Source of the DNA: Myxococcota bacterium
Lineage (GTDB): Bacteria > Myxococcota_A > UBA9160 > UBA4427
Assembly: GCA_030748735.1 (NCBI GenBank)
Contig: JASMLK010000072.1
Span: forward strand, 43,545 to 107,544
Length of the DNA: 64,000 nt
Direction: 5' to 3'
A program made the translations under genes and the position numbers. The notes under the pieces are model-generated. The model did not search any database and was not told the DNA's origin. It saw nothing but the letters and a program-made list of their open reading frames with translations. Below are positions 1-8,443 of this stretch, piece by piece (position 1 is the first letter of the stretch; each line of letters opens with the position of its first letter).

Positions 1-245
1 CAGGCGCCGAGCCGCTGCGAGCGAACCTTGACGTCCGGTCGCTTCGTGCGCCCTCCCTTCTTTGCCGCACCGGGCTGAAAGATCTCGAGGGACGCGAGCG
101 CCAGCGCGTAGCGCAGCTGGTGTTCGGCGCGTCGCGTCACGACCCCGGGATGTTCGAACAAGCCGGTAATCAGCTTGTCCTCCATCCGCTGGAGTCGAAG
201 CAGTTGTTCTTCGCGCTCGGGATTGGACGGCGAGGTCGTGGTCAC
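1..245 (-). CDS. Partial hypothetical protein (N-terminal part; runs off the left edge)
   Basis: An open minus-strand frame begins with a GTG at 245-243 (VTTTSPSNPEREEQ) and stays open to the window edge, giving about 81 residues. The visible part is charged and probably helical (LLRLQRMEDKLITGLFEH), followed by a basic stretch (KKGGRTKRPDVKVRSQR). There is no signal peptide or membrane segment. I do not recognise the family. It is divergent from gpsA, leaving a ~200-base gap in which I see no other gene. The start is a guess: the frame is open upstream and no strong ribosome-binding site precedes the GTG. Confidence 0.4.
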   Translation of the reverse strand, partial: MTTTSPSNPEREEQLLRLQRMEDKLITGLFEHPGVVTRRAEHQLRYALALASLEIFQPGAAKKGGRTKRPDVKVRSQRLGA

Positions 246-441
246 TGGTGGTCGATTGTCGGATATGGAGGGTGTTGCGGAGGAGGGGTGAGCCCGATTC
301 ATTCTAGCGCGTGGTCACGGGACGTCGGAGGAATGCCCGCGCTTCACCTTGGCGCGGAATCCGACCGGGTTGCATACTCGTTTCCTATCTGCGCAGCCGT
401 CCCGTGCACCCGCCGGGCCGCGCTTCGCTCGAGCGAGGTGC

Positions 442-1446
442 ATGATGCAACTGCGTGTTTCCGTTCTCGGTGCGGGTTCGTTCGGAACGACGATCGCCCA
501 CGTCGCGACCCACAACGCCCCAACCGTGCTCTGGTGTCGTCGCCCCGAAACCGCGGACGAAATCAACCGCGAACACACCAATCACGCCTATCTCCCCGAC
601 CAGCAGGTTTCGAGTGAGCTGCGTGCGACGGCGTCGATCGAAGAGGCGGTCAGCGGCGCAGACGTGATCGTGATGGGCGTTCCGTCGATCGGCATGCGCG
701 AAGTGCTCGAAGAAGTGCGCAATCATATCCGCCCCTGGGTGCCGATCGTGAGCCTCGCGAAGGGCCTGGAAGTCGGGACCCACCTCCGCATGACGGAAGT
801 GATCCGGGAGGTGCTGCCCGAGCATCGCGCGGGTGCACTGACGGGTCCCAACCTCGCCAAAGAGATCATGGCGGGCTACGCCGCGGCGAGCGTGATCGCC
901 TTCGAGGACCCGGACATCGGCCGCCAACTCCAGGGCGTATTCAACCTGGGCTTGTTCCGTGTCTATACCAATCGCGATGTCGCGGGTTGTGAATTGGGTG
1001 GGGCGCTGAAGAACGTCATCGCGATCGCGGTGGGGATGGGAGATGGCCTCGGCGTCGGCCACAACACCCGCGCGGCCGTGATCGCACGGGGGCTCGCCGA
1101 ACTCACGCGGCTCGGCGTCGAGATGGGTGGTCAACCGGCGACGTTTGCAGGGTTGGCGGGCATCGGAGACCTGATCGCCACCTGCGCGAGCCGTCAGAGT
1201 CGCAACCGCTTCGTCGGTGAGGAACTCGGCAAGGGGCGAACGATCGAAGAGATCACGCAGGAAATGAACCAGGTCGCCGAGGGCGTCAAGACGAGTCGCG
1301 TCGTCATGGAACTGGGTGAGAAGTACGGGATCGATCTTCCGATCGCACGCGAGGTCTATGGCGTGCTGTACGAAGACCGCAAGGCGACCGATGCCTACAG
1401 CGGGCTGACCCGCGTCGAACCGGGTGCCGAGCACGAAAGCGGCTAA
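442..1446 (+). CDS. gpsA: NAD(P)-dependent glycerol-3-phosphate dehydrogenase
   Basis: Cytoplasmic enzyme that reduces dihydroxyacetone phosphate to sn-glycerol 3-phosphate, the backbone precursor of membrane phospholipids. The Rossmann motif GAGSFG sits at residues 10-15, followed by the family signature segments SLAKGLE, ALTGPNLAKEI and the C-terminal block around GGALKNVIAIAVGMGDGLG that carries the catalytic Lys. From the chosen ATG at 442 the protein is 334 aa, the normal family length. An in-frame start at 349 would add 31 low-complexity residues and is unlikely. It stands alone. The next gene downstream is a minus-strand remnant whose end lies 15 bases away. Confidence 0.95.
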   Translation: MMQLRVSVLGAGSFGTTIAHVATHNAPTVLWCRRPETADEINREHTNHAYLPDQQVSSELRATASIEEAVSGADVIVMGVPSIGMREVLEEVRNHIRPWVPIVSLAKGLEVGTHLRMTEVIREVLPEHRAGALTGPNLAKEIMAGYAAASVIAFEDPDIGRQLQGVFNLGLFRVYTNRDVAGCELGGALKNVIAIAVGMGDGLGVGHNTRAAVIARGLAELTRLGVEMGGQPATFAGLAGIGDLIATCASRQSRNRFVGEELGKGRTIEEITQEMNQVAEGVKTSRVVMELGEKYGIDLPIAREVYGVLYEDRKATDAYSGLTRVEPGAEHESG

Positions 1447-1461
1447 CTGGAAAGGCGTTGT

Positions 1462-1833
1462 CTACCGCCCGTCGGCGGCGCGCAGCAGCGTGGTGATCAC
1501 GTCGTTGAGTGGCGTCGCGATCCCGTGCTTGCGGCCGACTTCGCCCACCACGGCATTGCGTACCTGCCATTCGAGTCGTCGGCCTTCTCGGCGGTCCACG
1601 GTGATCGAAGACCAGTGGTCTGGCGCTGCGCCGAGCACCATCGAAAGCGCCTTTTCGGGAGCGTCGTCGGGAAGCTCCGCCCCCTCGGCGCGTCCGACTT
1701 CCAGCGCCTCGCGCATCAATGCGAGCACGAGTGATCGAACCTCGGGTTCCTTCGCGATGCCGTTCTCGCGCAGTGCCAATGCGCAAACACCGCCGATCGC
1801 GCCAACACCGATTGCTGCAATGGTGGCCGTCAT
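1462..1833 (-). pseudogene. Ketopantoate reductase (ApbA/PanE) with its centre deleted
   Basis: The 123-aa reading frame starts like an ApbA/PanE reductase, with the N-terminal NADP-binding signature IAAIGVGAIGG at residues 5-15. It then jumps after about 25 residues straight into the C-terminal domain (LMREALEVGRAEG, then WQVRNAVVGEVGRKHGIATP). Full-length enzymes are about 300 aa, so roughly 170 residues are missing: the rest of the Rossmann fold and the start of the catalytic domain. The frame is kept across the junction. Without that middle it cannot bind NADP and ketopantoate in the usual way. The start at 1833 is chosen because the GxGAIGG motif normally begins within the first ten residues; a longer frame to 2202 only overlaps the divergent gene. 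Confidence 0.6.
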
Positions 1834-1918
1834 CTCGCTCCCCGCTTGCACCTTCGCCGAAACTTCGCGTTGTCTGGTGTATTCGACTCCCATACCGTAC
1901 CCCAACGCGAGGAGGCTC

Positions 1919-2557
1919 ATGGTTCGTTCCGTTCGGCGTAGGGATCTCATGCTTGGTGGCGTGCTTGGAGCATTGCTGAGCGCGCTCGTGTTCATCGCCT
2001 CTTCATCGTTCGCGAATGCACCTTCGGATCTCGTGATCTCGGCGGTTCCTGCGGAAGAGGTCGCGGCGTTCGATCCGACACTCGACCTCGACCGCCTCAA
2101 CGGACGTTGGACGATCGACTGGAAAGCGTCGGATTCCTTCGAGCCGGTAATGGACGCCCTCGAAGTGCCCTGGTTGCTTCGCAGGCTCGCCGGTGTGGTC
2201 AAGGCCTACATCACGATCACCGTCGAGTCGCCTCCTTGTGATACGTGCAATCCGTCGCTCCGCATCGAACAGGAGAGCCCGGTTCGCGACAGCAGTCGCG
2301 TCGTCCGGCTCGACGGTGTGGCGCGTCCCTCGAAGGACCCGCTCGGCAACGAGACGGTCGATCGATTCGACTGGACGCCCGAAACCGGGATGGAGTTGAT
2401 TCGCGTTCGCACCCTCGGCAGTGGTCGAACGGCGCGCATTCTCGAGCGGCGCGTGGTCGAAGACGATCTGCGCACCATGGTTTCGACGATGACGGTCTGG
2501 GTCGACGACGTCGAACGTGCACAGGTGCGGCGCGTGCTTCGCAAGGTGAAGCCATGA
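1919..2557 (+). CDS. Exported lipocalin-like protein of unknown function
   Basis: A 212-aa protein with a basic N-terminus and one hydrophobic signal/anchor segment (LMLGGVLGALLSALVFIASS, about residues 10-29), then a soluble domain. The phrase LNGRWTIDWKASDSFEPVMDAL, followed by alternating beta-strand-like stretches (AYITITVES, ELIRVRTLGSG, MVSTMTVWVDD), resembles lipocalin/fatty-acid-binding-like barrels. This family reading is tentative. AGGAGG lies just before the ATG at 1919, which decides the start; the open frame upstream of it is antisense to the ketopantoate-reductase remnant. A 47-aa gene follows 20 bases downstream and probably shares the transcript. Confidence 0.7.
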   Translation: MVRSVRRRDLMLGGVLGALLSALVFIASSSFANAPSDLVISAVPAEEVAAFDPTLDLDRLNGRWTIDWKASDSFEPVMDALEVPWLLRRLAGVVKAYITITVESPPCDTCNPSLRIEQESPVRDSSRVVRLDGVARPSKDPLGNETVDRFDWTPETGMELIRVRTLGSGRTARILERRVVEDDLRTMVSTMTVWVDDVERAQVRRVLRKVKP

Positions 2558-2577
2558 GTCGATGAGAGGAGAAGACG

Positions 2578-2721
2578 ATGGAGAAGCGTAACGTGGTCGA
2601 CCGCATCGCGGATTCTACGGGCATCCCGATCGACGAGGGTTTCGTCCGGGACATGCGCTACCAGGTCGGCAGCGAACTCGGGATGGATCACCTGACCCCG
2701 GAAGAGCGGGCCGCGCGCTAG
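2578..2721 (+). CDS. 47-aa small protein
   Basis: A short gene with a good Shine-Dalgarno (GAGAGGAGAAG) just before the ATG at 2578 and a TAG stop at 2719-2721. The product begins MEKRNVVDRIADSTGIPIDE and ends LTPEERAAR. It is charged, has no membrane segment and is probably mostly helical. It follows the lipocalin-like gene by 20 bases on the same strand and converges with the crotonase gene. I do not recognise the family. Third-position GC is high, which fits real coding, but the length makes this moderate confidence only. Confidence 0.5.
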   Translation: MEKRNVVDRIADSTGIPIDEGFVRDMRYQVGSELGMDHLTPEERAAR

Positions 2722-2733
2722 CAGCGCACCGCG

Positions 2734-3537
2734 TCAGTCCTGATTGAATACAGGCTTCCTCTTTTCGAGGAAAGCCTTCATGCCTTCGGCCTGGTCCTTC
2801 GTTCCCATCGTGGCCATCACGGCTTCGCGTTCGTCCGCGATGCCCTGCGCCACGCTGGCCCGGTCGGTGTTCACGATCGCGCGCAGGATGCCCGCGACTG
2901 CGGTGCGGGGCATTGCGGCGAGTTCACGGGCGAGATCCTGCGCGGCCCGTTGGAGTTGGTCGTTTGGCCAGACCTCGTTGACCAGGCCGATACGCAACGC
3001 TTCCGGGCCATCGATCTTCTTGGCGCGCAGCACCAGGTCGAGTGCACGGTCCCGGCCGACGGTTCGCGTAAGACGCGCCGAACCACCCCAGGCCGGCACG
3101 CTGCCCAGATCCATCTCGGGGAGGCCGATCTTCGCTCCCTCTTCAGCGGCCAGTCGGAAGTGACAGGCGAGGGGGAGTTCGAGTCCGCCGCCGAGGCAGT
3201 AGCCGAACAATACGGCGATCACGGGTTTGTCGAGGGTTTCGATCTGGTCGAGCACGCGCAGGCGTTGGTCGAACACGGCTTCGACACTGCCCTTGCGTTT
3301 CGCGCCTTCGGGCAACTGCTTGAGGTCCATGCCCACAGAAAAGTTCTTGTCGCCATCGGCCGTGATCACCACCGCACCAACACCCGTGTCTTGCGCGAGT
3401 TCATCGACGACCTCTTCGAGACAGTCCATGAACTCGAGTGTCATGCGATTCATCGGTGCATCGTTGATGGTGATCGTCGCAACGCGGTCCTGGCGTTCGA
3501 AGCGCAGCGGTGAATTCGTGTCGGTGATGTCGCTCAT
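2734..3537 (-). CDS. Enoyl-CoA hydratase/isomerase (crotonase family)
   Basis: A 267-aa crotonase-fold enzyme, expected to hydrate enoyl-CoA thioesters during fatty-acid or related acid breakdown. The oxyanion-hole region (FGYCLGGGLELPLACHF) and the second active-site block (GLPEMDLGSVPAWGGSARL) are present. The two catalytic glutamates of true hydratases are conserved: one in GGGLEL and one in GLPE. The start at 3537 (MSDITDTNS) is preceded by GAAGGAAGACC; the extra 14 codons upstream are not needed. The exact substrate cannot be told from sequence, and some homologues act as isomerases or hydrolases. It is divergent from the ammonium transporter, with 164 bases between the starts. Confidence 0.9.
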   Translation of the reverse strand: MSDITDTNSPLRFERQDRVATITINDAPMNRMTLEFMDCLEEVVDELAQDTGVGAVVITADGDKNFSVGMDLKQLPEGAKRKGSVEAVFDQRLRVLDQIETLDKPVIAVLFGYCLGGGLELPLACHFRLAAEEGAKIGLPEMDLGSVPAWGGSARLTRTVGRDRALDLVLRAKKIDGPEALRIGLVNEVWPNDQLQRAAQDLARELAAMPRTAVAGILRAIVNTDRASVAQGIADEREAVMATMGTKDQAEGMKAFLEKRKPVFNQD

Positions 3538-3701
3538 GGTCTTCCTTCGAATCGAGTTGGAGTGAGTCGGAATCCGCACTTCTGTGCCGATGCACTCACA
3601 GTTGGTTCAAACAGCCACAGCTGAAACATGAAATTAGACGGGCACTGCCGCGCCTGCATGGGTGAAAATGAGCCGGCTCGTTCCACCCTGAGGAGACTGC
3701 T

Positions 3702-5057
3702 TTGCCCCCCAAGATGACACGACTTCGATTCTTGTCCGGTGATCGCGTTCGACGCGCCCTCGGCGCGACCGCGTTCATGGTCGTTGCGTTGCTTCCGAGT
3801 CTCGCGTTCGCGGACGATGAACTTTCTGGTGCCGACACGGCGTGGATCCTGACGTCGACCGCGCTCGTCTTGTTCATGACGATCCCCGGGCTGTCGCTCT
3901 TCTACGGCGGACTCGTCGCGACGAAGAACGTGTTGTCGGTCCTGATGCAGTGCCTCGCGCTCACGGCCGCGATAACGGTCGTCTGGCTCGTCTTCGGTTA
4001 CAGCCTCGCCTTCGATGCAACCGGCATGGTGGAAGGGCAGGTGAACGCGAGTTCGTTCATCGGGGGTTTCGACAAAGCTTTCATGGCGGGCATCACCGCG
4101 GACACGCTCTCGGGCTCGATCCCCGAGATCCTCTTCTTCGTCTTCCAGATGACGTTCGCGATCATCACCCCCGCACTGATCGTCGGAGCCTTCGCGGAGC
4201 GCATGAAGTTCTCGGCGATGATGATCTTCTCGATCCTCTGGTTGATCCTGGTCTACCTGCCCATCTGTCACATGACCTGGGGCGGCCCGGGCGGTTACTT
4301 CGCCGACCTCGGGGTGCTCGACTTCGCCGGCGGCCTCGTGGTGCACATCACTGCGGGGATCGGCGCGCTCGTGGCCTGCATCATGCTCGGCCCACGCAAG
4401 GGCTACGGCACCGCACCGATGATTCCCCACAACCTCACCATGACGGTGACGGGCACGGGGATGCTGTGGGTCGGCTGGTTTGGCTTCAACGGGGGGAGTG
4501 CTCTCGGGGCCAACGGGGCCGCGGCCATGGCGATCACAGTGACCCACATCTCGGCCTCGACTGCCGCACTCACCTGGATGGGGATCGAATGGGTGAAGCA
4601 CGGCAAGCCCAGCGTCCTTGGTTGTGCGACGGGTGCGATCGCGGGCCTCGCGGCCGTGACGCCGGCTTCGGGCTTCATCGGTCCGATTGGCGGCCTTTCG
4701 ATCGGCTTGGCTTCGGGAGCGGTGTGCTTTCTCGCGTCGACCACCATGAAGCAGAAGCTCGGCTACGATGATTCTCTCGATGTCTTCGGCGTGCACGGTG
4801 TGGGGGGCTTCGTGGGGATCGTGCTCGCGGGCGTGTTCTGCGCCGGAACCTTCGGCGGCAACCTCGGCGACGTCGCCATCGGGAGCAAGGTCGCGATTCA
4901 GCTCTACGCAGCCGTCGTGACGATCGCGTTCACCGGCATCTTGTCGTTCGTGGCCCTGAAACTCACCGACATGCTCGTCGGCCTGCGAGTCACGGACGAA
5001 GACGAAACCCAGGGCCTCGACATCGCCCTCCACGAGGAGACGGGGTACCGCTACTAG
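3702..5057 (+). CDS. amt: Ammonium transporter (Amt/MEP/Rh family)
   Basis: A 451-aa integral membrane channel for ammonium uptake. A cleavable signal sequence (about residues 18-37, ending SLAFA) is followed by the Amt core starting DTAWILTSTALVLFM. Recognisable blocks are PGLSLFYGGLV, the conserved pore region FGGWSYSLAF-equivalent around WLVFGYSLAFD, the DFAGGLVVHITAGIGAL segment with its pore histidine, and the second pore histidine in DVFGVHGVGG. The start is a TTG at 3702: AGGAG at 3691-3695 is 6 bases from it but 18 bases from the first ATG (3714). There is no glnK/glnB beside it, unlike most bacterial loci, so any PII regulation would be in trans. It ends in a strong hairpin shared with the convergent MFS gene. 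Confidence 0.95.
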   Translation: MPPKMTRLRFLSGDRVRRALGATAFMVVALLPSLAFADDELSGADTAWILTSTALVLFMTIPGLSLFYGGLVATKNVLSVLMQCLALTAAITVVWLVFGYSLAFDATGMVEGQVNASSFIGGFDKAFMAGITADTLSGSIPEILFFVFQMTFAIITPALIVGAFAERMKFSAMMIFSILWLILVYLPICHMTWGGPGGYFADLGVLDFAGGLVVHITAGIGALVACIMLGPRKGYGTAPMIPHNLTMTVTGTGMLWVGWFGFNGGSALGANGAAAMAITVTHISASTAALTWMGIEWVKHGKPSVLGCATGAIAGLAAVTPASGFIGPIGGLSIGLASGAVCFLASTTMKQKLGYDDSLDVFGVHGVGGFVGIVLAGVFCAGTFGGNLGDVAIGSKVAIQLYAAVVTIAFTGILSFVALKLTDMLVGLRVTDEDETQGLDIALHEETGYRY

Positions 5058-5075
5058 CCCGGTTGTTTCACGAGT

Positions 5076-5116
5076 CCGACGATTGAAACCGGCGAGCGCC
5101 GGGTCTCAATCGTCGG
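5076..5116. terminator. Bidirectional hairpin between convergent genes
   Basis: A perfect 11-bp inverted repeat (CCGACGATTGA at 5076-5086, its complement at 5106-5116) encloses a further CCGGC/GCCGG stem. It lies between the stop of the ammonium transporter (5057) and the stop of the convergent MFS gene (5117). There is no long T tract, so it may work as a Rho-independent-like or blocking hairpin in both directions. Confidence 0.7.
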
Positions 5117-6448
5117 TTAGCCCGCATGGGCCGCAGCCGCGGCACGCGCCCTGGCGAGGTCTTCGCGCAGGGTTCGCGCGGCCATCACGAAGTGGGCGCC
5201 GGACCAGATCAACATGAAGCTCGCGATCATCAGGGCGTAGCGAACGGATTCGTCGCCGTAGCGGTCGACGAGCAGGTCGCTCAATACGCCGACGGCCTGC
5301 GGGCCGAGTCCCATGCCGATCATGTTGATGACGAACAACAGCAGGGCCGAGGCGACGGTGCGCATGCGGAGGGGGACGAGGGTCTGCACCATGGCGAGGG
5401 CGGGGGCCAGGTAGACCGTCCCGACGACTGCCGGGATGACGTAGTACCAGAGGGACGTCGAAGCGTCGGTGCTGAGAAAGACCGCAATGTTGAGCGGAAA
5501 CGCCGAAAGAAAGAGCACCGGCGGTAGCCACAGGTTCCAACGGATGTCGTGCTGAGCGAACCGGTCCGCGAGGAACCCCGCGCCAAAGGTTCCCAGCCCG
5601 CCACCGAGACCGATGATGAGCGCGAGGATCATCCCGATATCGCTGCTGTTCATGTCGTAGGAGCGAATGAGAAACGTCGGGAACCAGTTCACAGAGCCGT
5701 AGCCCACGAATGAATTCAAACCGCCGCCGATCGCGATGTTTCGAAGGGTGCGATTGGCGGCGAAGAGCCGAACGGCGTCCTCGAGGGGCGGCGCTTCCGC
5801 GGCGGACTCGGCGGAGCGCCCCTCCGAGAGTCCGCGCAGCGGTTCGCGCAAGAAGATCTGAACGATCAGCGCGAGCACGAGCCCCGGAAGACCGACCGCC
5901 AGGAACGCCACGCGCCAGCCGTAGACCTCCTCGAGCCACCCACCGGCAAAGAAGCCGATCATGATCCCGAGGTTCACCCCGACGGCGAAGATGCCCAGCG
6001 CAGTCGCGCGTTCGTGGGGCGAAAAGAGGTCGGCGATGATCGAATGGGAAGGCGGGCTCGTCCCCGCTTCACCGACCCCCACTCCAATGCGCGCAATGGC
6101 GAGCTGGAAGAAGCTCGTGACGACGCCGCACAAGGCAGTCATCGTACTGAAGATCGCCAGCGCGACCGCGATGATGTTGCGTCGATTGCTTCGGTCGGCC
6201 CACATCGCGATCGGAATGCCGAGCGTCGCGTAGAAGATCGCGAACGAAAAACCGACCAGGAAGCCCATCGCCGTGTCCGAAACGTCGAAGGCAACTTTGA
6301 TGGGTTGCAGCAGGATCGAGAGGATCTGCCGGTCGACGAAGTTGATGACGTAGACCGTCGTCAGCAACGCCAACGCATACCAACGATAGTTGGGCGAAGA
6401 AGTTGGATCGTCCTCTGCCGACGACTCGGGGGGCGCGGGTGCGGCCAT
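5117..6448 (-). CDS. MFS transporter, spinster-like
   Basis: A 443-aa, 12-helix major facilitator permease of the inner membrane. The first helix region carries NFVDRQILSILLQPIK, typical of the spinster (Spns)-like branch, and the loop-2 motif A is GIPIAMWADRSNRRN. A central hydrophilic loop (LSEGRSAESAAEAPPLEDAV) separates the two six-helix halves. The substrate is unknown; spinster-like proteins are reported for sphingolipids and other amphipathic molecules. The gene is 66 bases downstream of the SDR gene on the same strand and probably forms an operon with SDR and CMD genes, suggesting uptake of the compound those enzymes handle. Confidence 0.85.
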   Translation of the reverse strand: MAAPAPPESSAEDDPTSSPNYRWYALALLTTVYVINFVDRQILSILLQPIKVAFDVSDTAMGFLVGFSFAIFYATLGIPIAMWADRSNRRNIIAVALAIFSTMTALCGVVTSFFQLAIARIGVGVGEAGTSPPSHSIIADLFSPHERATALGIFAVGVNLGIMIGFFAGGWLEEVYGWRVAFLAVGLPGLVLALIVQIFLREPLRGLSEGRSAESAAEAPPLEDAVRLFAANRTLRNIAIGGGLNSFVGYGSVNWFPTFLIRSYDMNSSDIGMILALIIGLGGGLGTFGAGFLADRFAQHDIRWNLWLPPVLFLSAFPLNIAVFLSTDASTSLWYYVIPAVVGTVYLAPALAMVQTLVPLRMRTVASALLLFVINMIGMGLGPQAVGVLSDLLVDRYGDESVRYALMIASFMLIWSGAHFVMAARTLREDLARARAAAAAHAG

Positions 6449-6514
6449 CGGGCGAGTATAGGAATGCCTTTGGCTCGACTTCCAGACGTGATGCCGCAGC
6501 GCGTCGTGCCGGGG

Positions 6515-7315
6515 TCAGCCGATGCGTGCGCTCTGGCCGCCGTCGACCGGTAGCACCACGCCGGTGATGAACGCGGCTTCGTCCGAGGCGAGGAACAGGC
6601 CCGCGTAGGCGACATCCCACGCCGTGCCCATCTTGTTGCCAAGGGGCACCAACGCATCGCGTTGTTGAATGAGCACTTCCCGGTCGACGCCGAGCGCGGA
6701 CGAGATGCCCTCGATCGCCATCGGGGTGTTCATCAGCCCGGGCATGATGACGTTGGCGCGAATGCCGTACTGCGCGTTGCCCGTCGCCAGTGCGTGGGTA
6801 TAGGCGTTCAGTCCGGCCTTCGAAGTCTTGTACGCCATGATGCCCACGGCACACACGGCCGCGGCCGAAGAGATGTTGGTGATCACGCCGCGCCGTTGTT
6901 CGCGCATGACGGGAAGCGCGTACTTGCAGGTAAAGAAGACACTCTTGAGATTCGTATCCATGATGCGATCCCAGTTCTCTTCTTTCAGCTCCGTGGCTCC
7001 CGCGTCGCCGGTTCCGATGCCGACGTTGTTGTGGAGCACGTCGATCGCGCCGAAGTGGTCGACGCAGGCCTCGGAGATCGACGCACAGTCGCTTTCGACC
7101 GTGACGTCGGCGCGATGGACGACAGCCGTACCGCCCTCGTCGGCGATCATGCTCTGGGTTTCTTTTGCGCTCGCTTCGTCGCGGTCGACGAGCAGCACGC
7201 GCGCGCCCTCGCGCGCGAACAGGATCGCAGTCGCGCGCCCGTTTCCGATGGTCCCTCCCGGCGTCTGCCCGGCGCCAACGACGATCGCCACCTTCCCCTC
7301 GAGCCGCCCACTCAT
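6515..7315 (-). CDS. Short-chain dehydrogenase/reductase
   Basis: A 266-aa classical SDR, an NAD(P)-dependent alcohol/ketone oxidoreductase. The cofactor loop VGAGQTPGGTIGNGRA (about residues 12-27) is an expanded form of the TGxxxGxG motif. NNVG, the catalytic Ser in ISSAAAV and the YKTSK active-site pair all follow in the expected order, and PVDGG closes the C-terminus. The ATG at 7315 overlaps the stop of the upstream CMD gene by four bases (ATGA), so the two are translationally coupled. The substrate is not evident. Start codons further upstream are inside the CMD gene. Confidence 0.9.
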   Translation of the reverse strand: MSGRLEGKVAIVVGAGQTPGGTIGNGRATAILFAREGARVLLVDRDEASAKETQSMIADEGGTAVVHRADVTVESDCASISEACVDHFGAIDVLHNNVGIGTGDAGATELKEENWDRIMDTNLKSVFFTCKYALPVMREQRRGVITNISSAAAVCAVGIMAYKTSKAGLNAYTHALATGNAQYGIRANVIMPGLMNTPMAIEGISSALGVDREVLIQQRDALVPLGNKMGTAWDVAYAGLFLASDEAAFITGVVLPVDGGQSARIG

Positions 7316-7854
7316 GACTTCGGAAGGCCTTCGATGCCCTGGTCGAGCTGCACGCCGAGGGTGTTCAGCGCCATCGAAACGAGGTGGTACTGACCGACCG
7401 CAAAGATCAGGTCCATCAGCTGTTCGGTCGTGAAGTGGTTGGTGAGTTCGGACCAGGTGGCGTCGCTCACGAACTGGTCCTCGTGGAGTTCGTCGGTGGC
7501 GCGGAGCAGAGCGGCTTCGGCCGCGGTCCAGCCTTCGGCATCTGGCCCTTCGGCCAGGCGTTCGATGTCGGCGTCGTCGAGCCCGGCGGCTTTGCCGATC
7601 ACGACGTGTTGTCCCCACTCGTAACCCGAACGACAGAGCCAGCCGACGCGAAGGATCGCGAGTTCGCGGTCGCGCGGCGTGAGGCTGCTCTTCATCATGA
7701 CGTGATTGCCGAACACGAGCCAACGCTTCAGCAGTTTCGGGTGGCGTCCCAGTGTGCGGAAGATGTTCAGGGGCTTGTCGCCCATGATGTTCTTGAAGCC
7801 ATCGTCGAGCTGATCGTCGCCGAGGGGTTGCACGCGGGGTTCGTCGAGGCGCAT
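7312..7854 (-). CDS. Carboxymuconolactone decarboxylase-family protein
   Basis: A 180-aa alpha-helical CMD/AhpD-like protein. The core REL(A)ILRVGWLCRSGYEWGQH matches CMD proteins, but the CxxC pair of AhpD-type peroxidase partners is absent: only one Cys is present, in the CRSGYEWGQH form. A disulfide peroxidase role is therefore unlikely, and a decarboxylase-like or unknown role is more likely. GGCAGGAG precedes the ATG at 7854. This is the first gene of the CMD-SDR-MFS group, which looks like a small catabolic operon for an unidentified lactone or hydroxy/keto acid. Confidence 0.85.
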   Translation of the reverse strand: MRLDEPRVQPLGDDQLDDGFKNIMGDKPLNIFRTLGRHPKLLKRWLVFGNHVMMKSSLTPRDRELAILRVGWLCRSGYEWGQHVVIGKAAGLDDADIERLAEGPDAEGWTAAEAALLRATDELHEDQFVSDATWSELTNHFTTEQLMDLIFAVGQYHLVSMALNTLGVQLDQGIEGLPKS

Positions 7855-7944
7855 GGGGACTCCTGCCGTGGGGGTTCCAGAAGCTCGAAGTCTAGTGCAG
7901 GAACGAATTGCTTCCCCGCGTGCGGTTGTGCCGCTTCGTCGCTG

Positions 7945-8222
7945 CTACTCGCGCAAAGCGCCCAGCTGCTTCTGCTGTCCGGGGTCGAGTTCGTTCTTGA
8001 TCGCAATCAGCAGACCCATGTGGGCGTACTTCACCTGCACCTCGATCTCCATGACGCGCTTTGCGGCCGCGAGCGTTGCCTCGCGATCGAGCTTCGTCTT
8101 CGAGACCAGGTCCGTGAGTTCTTTTGCGGCTTCCTGCACGAAGGCGTGCAGTTCGAACGCAAGTTGCAGTGGTTCGACGTTGTCTGCGATCTCGCCGAGG
8201 CGGTCCAGAAGAAGCATCCCCC
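7945..8222 (-). pseudogene. Spy/CpxP-like protein, C-terminal remnant
   Basis: This frame reads LDRLGEIADNVEPLQL, then a long amphipathic helix (AKRVMEIEVQVKYAHMGLLI) and the ending KNELDPGQQKQLGAL. The LxPxQ ending and helical pattern resemble periplasmic Spy/CpxP/ZraP-type proteins, which bind misfolded proteins or metals. The signal peptide and first part are missing. At about 8220 the frame meets, in a different register, the TetR remnant. The longer frame (to 8460) before the junction is out of phase with the TetR coding and is not meaningful. The family call is tentative. Confidence 0.4.
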
Positions 8223-8426
8223 GCTGAAGTGGTCGCCGGCGATGTAGTCGATCCAGCGATCGACGAGTTCCTCGAGTCTCGCGAGACCGGGTTCCGTTTC
8301 CGACGGGCGAAGGACCGCGCTCTCGAAGCGCAAGCGCGCGGCCGCGACGGTTTCGAGCTGCAGGGCTTCCTTCGAAGCGAAGTGCCCGGCGACGCCGCTC
8401 TTCGACATCCCGATCGAGCCCCCCAA
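8210..8426 (-). pseudogene. TetR-family regulator remnant (end of HTH plus start of ligand domain)
   Basis: The frame reads SIGMSKSGVAGHFASKEALQLETV, the recognition-helix region of TetR regulators (GMSKSG..HF.SKE), then the start of the ligand domain ending GDHFSGGCFF. The first ~30 residues of the DNA-binding domain are absent: a TGA closes the frame just upstream. The last ~100 residues are also gone, replaced after GGCFF by the Spy-like remnant in another frame. It has therefore lost both ends and cannot be functional. Confidence 0.55.
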
Positions 8427-8443
8427 CGAAAGGAGCCTCCATC

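Noticed and set aside
3636..3660. Sigma-54-like promoter upstream of the ammonium transporter
   Set aside because: A GG and a GC occur about 10 bases apart (GGGCACTGCCGCGCC), but the -12 element lacks the TTGC form and the fit is no better than chance in this GC content.
3534..5033. 499-codon minus-strand frame opposite the ammonium transporter
   Set aside because: Shadow frame of amt; composition biased and no recognisable domain.
5076..5116. Attachment site or transposon end at the long inverted repeat
   Set aside because: It sits exactly between two convergent stops and has no partner copy, which fits a shared terminator.
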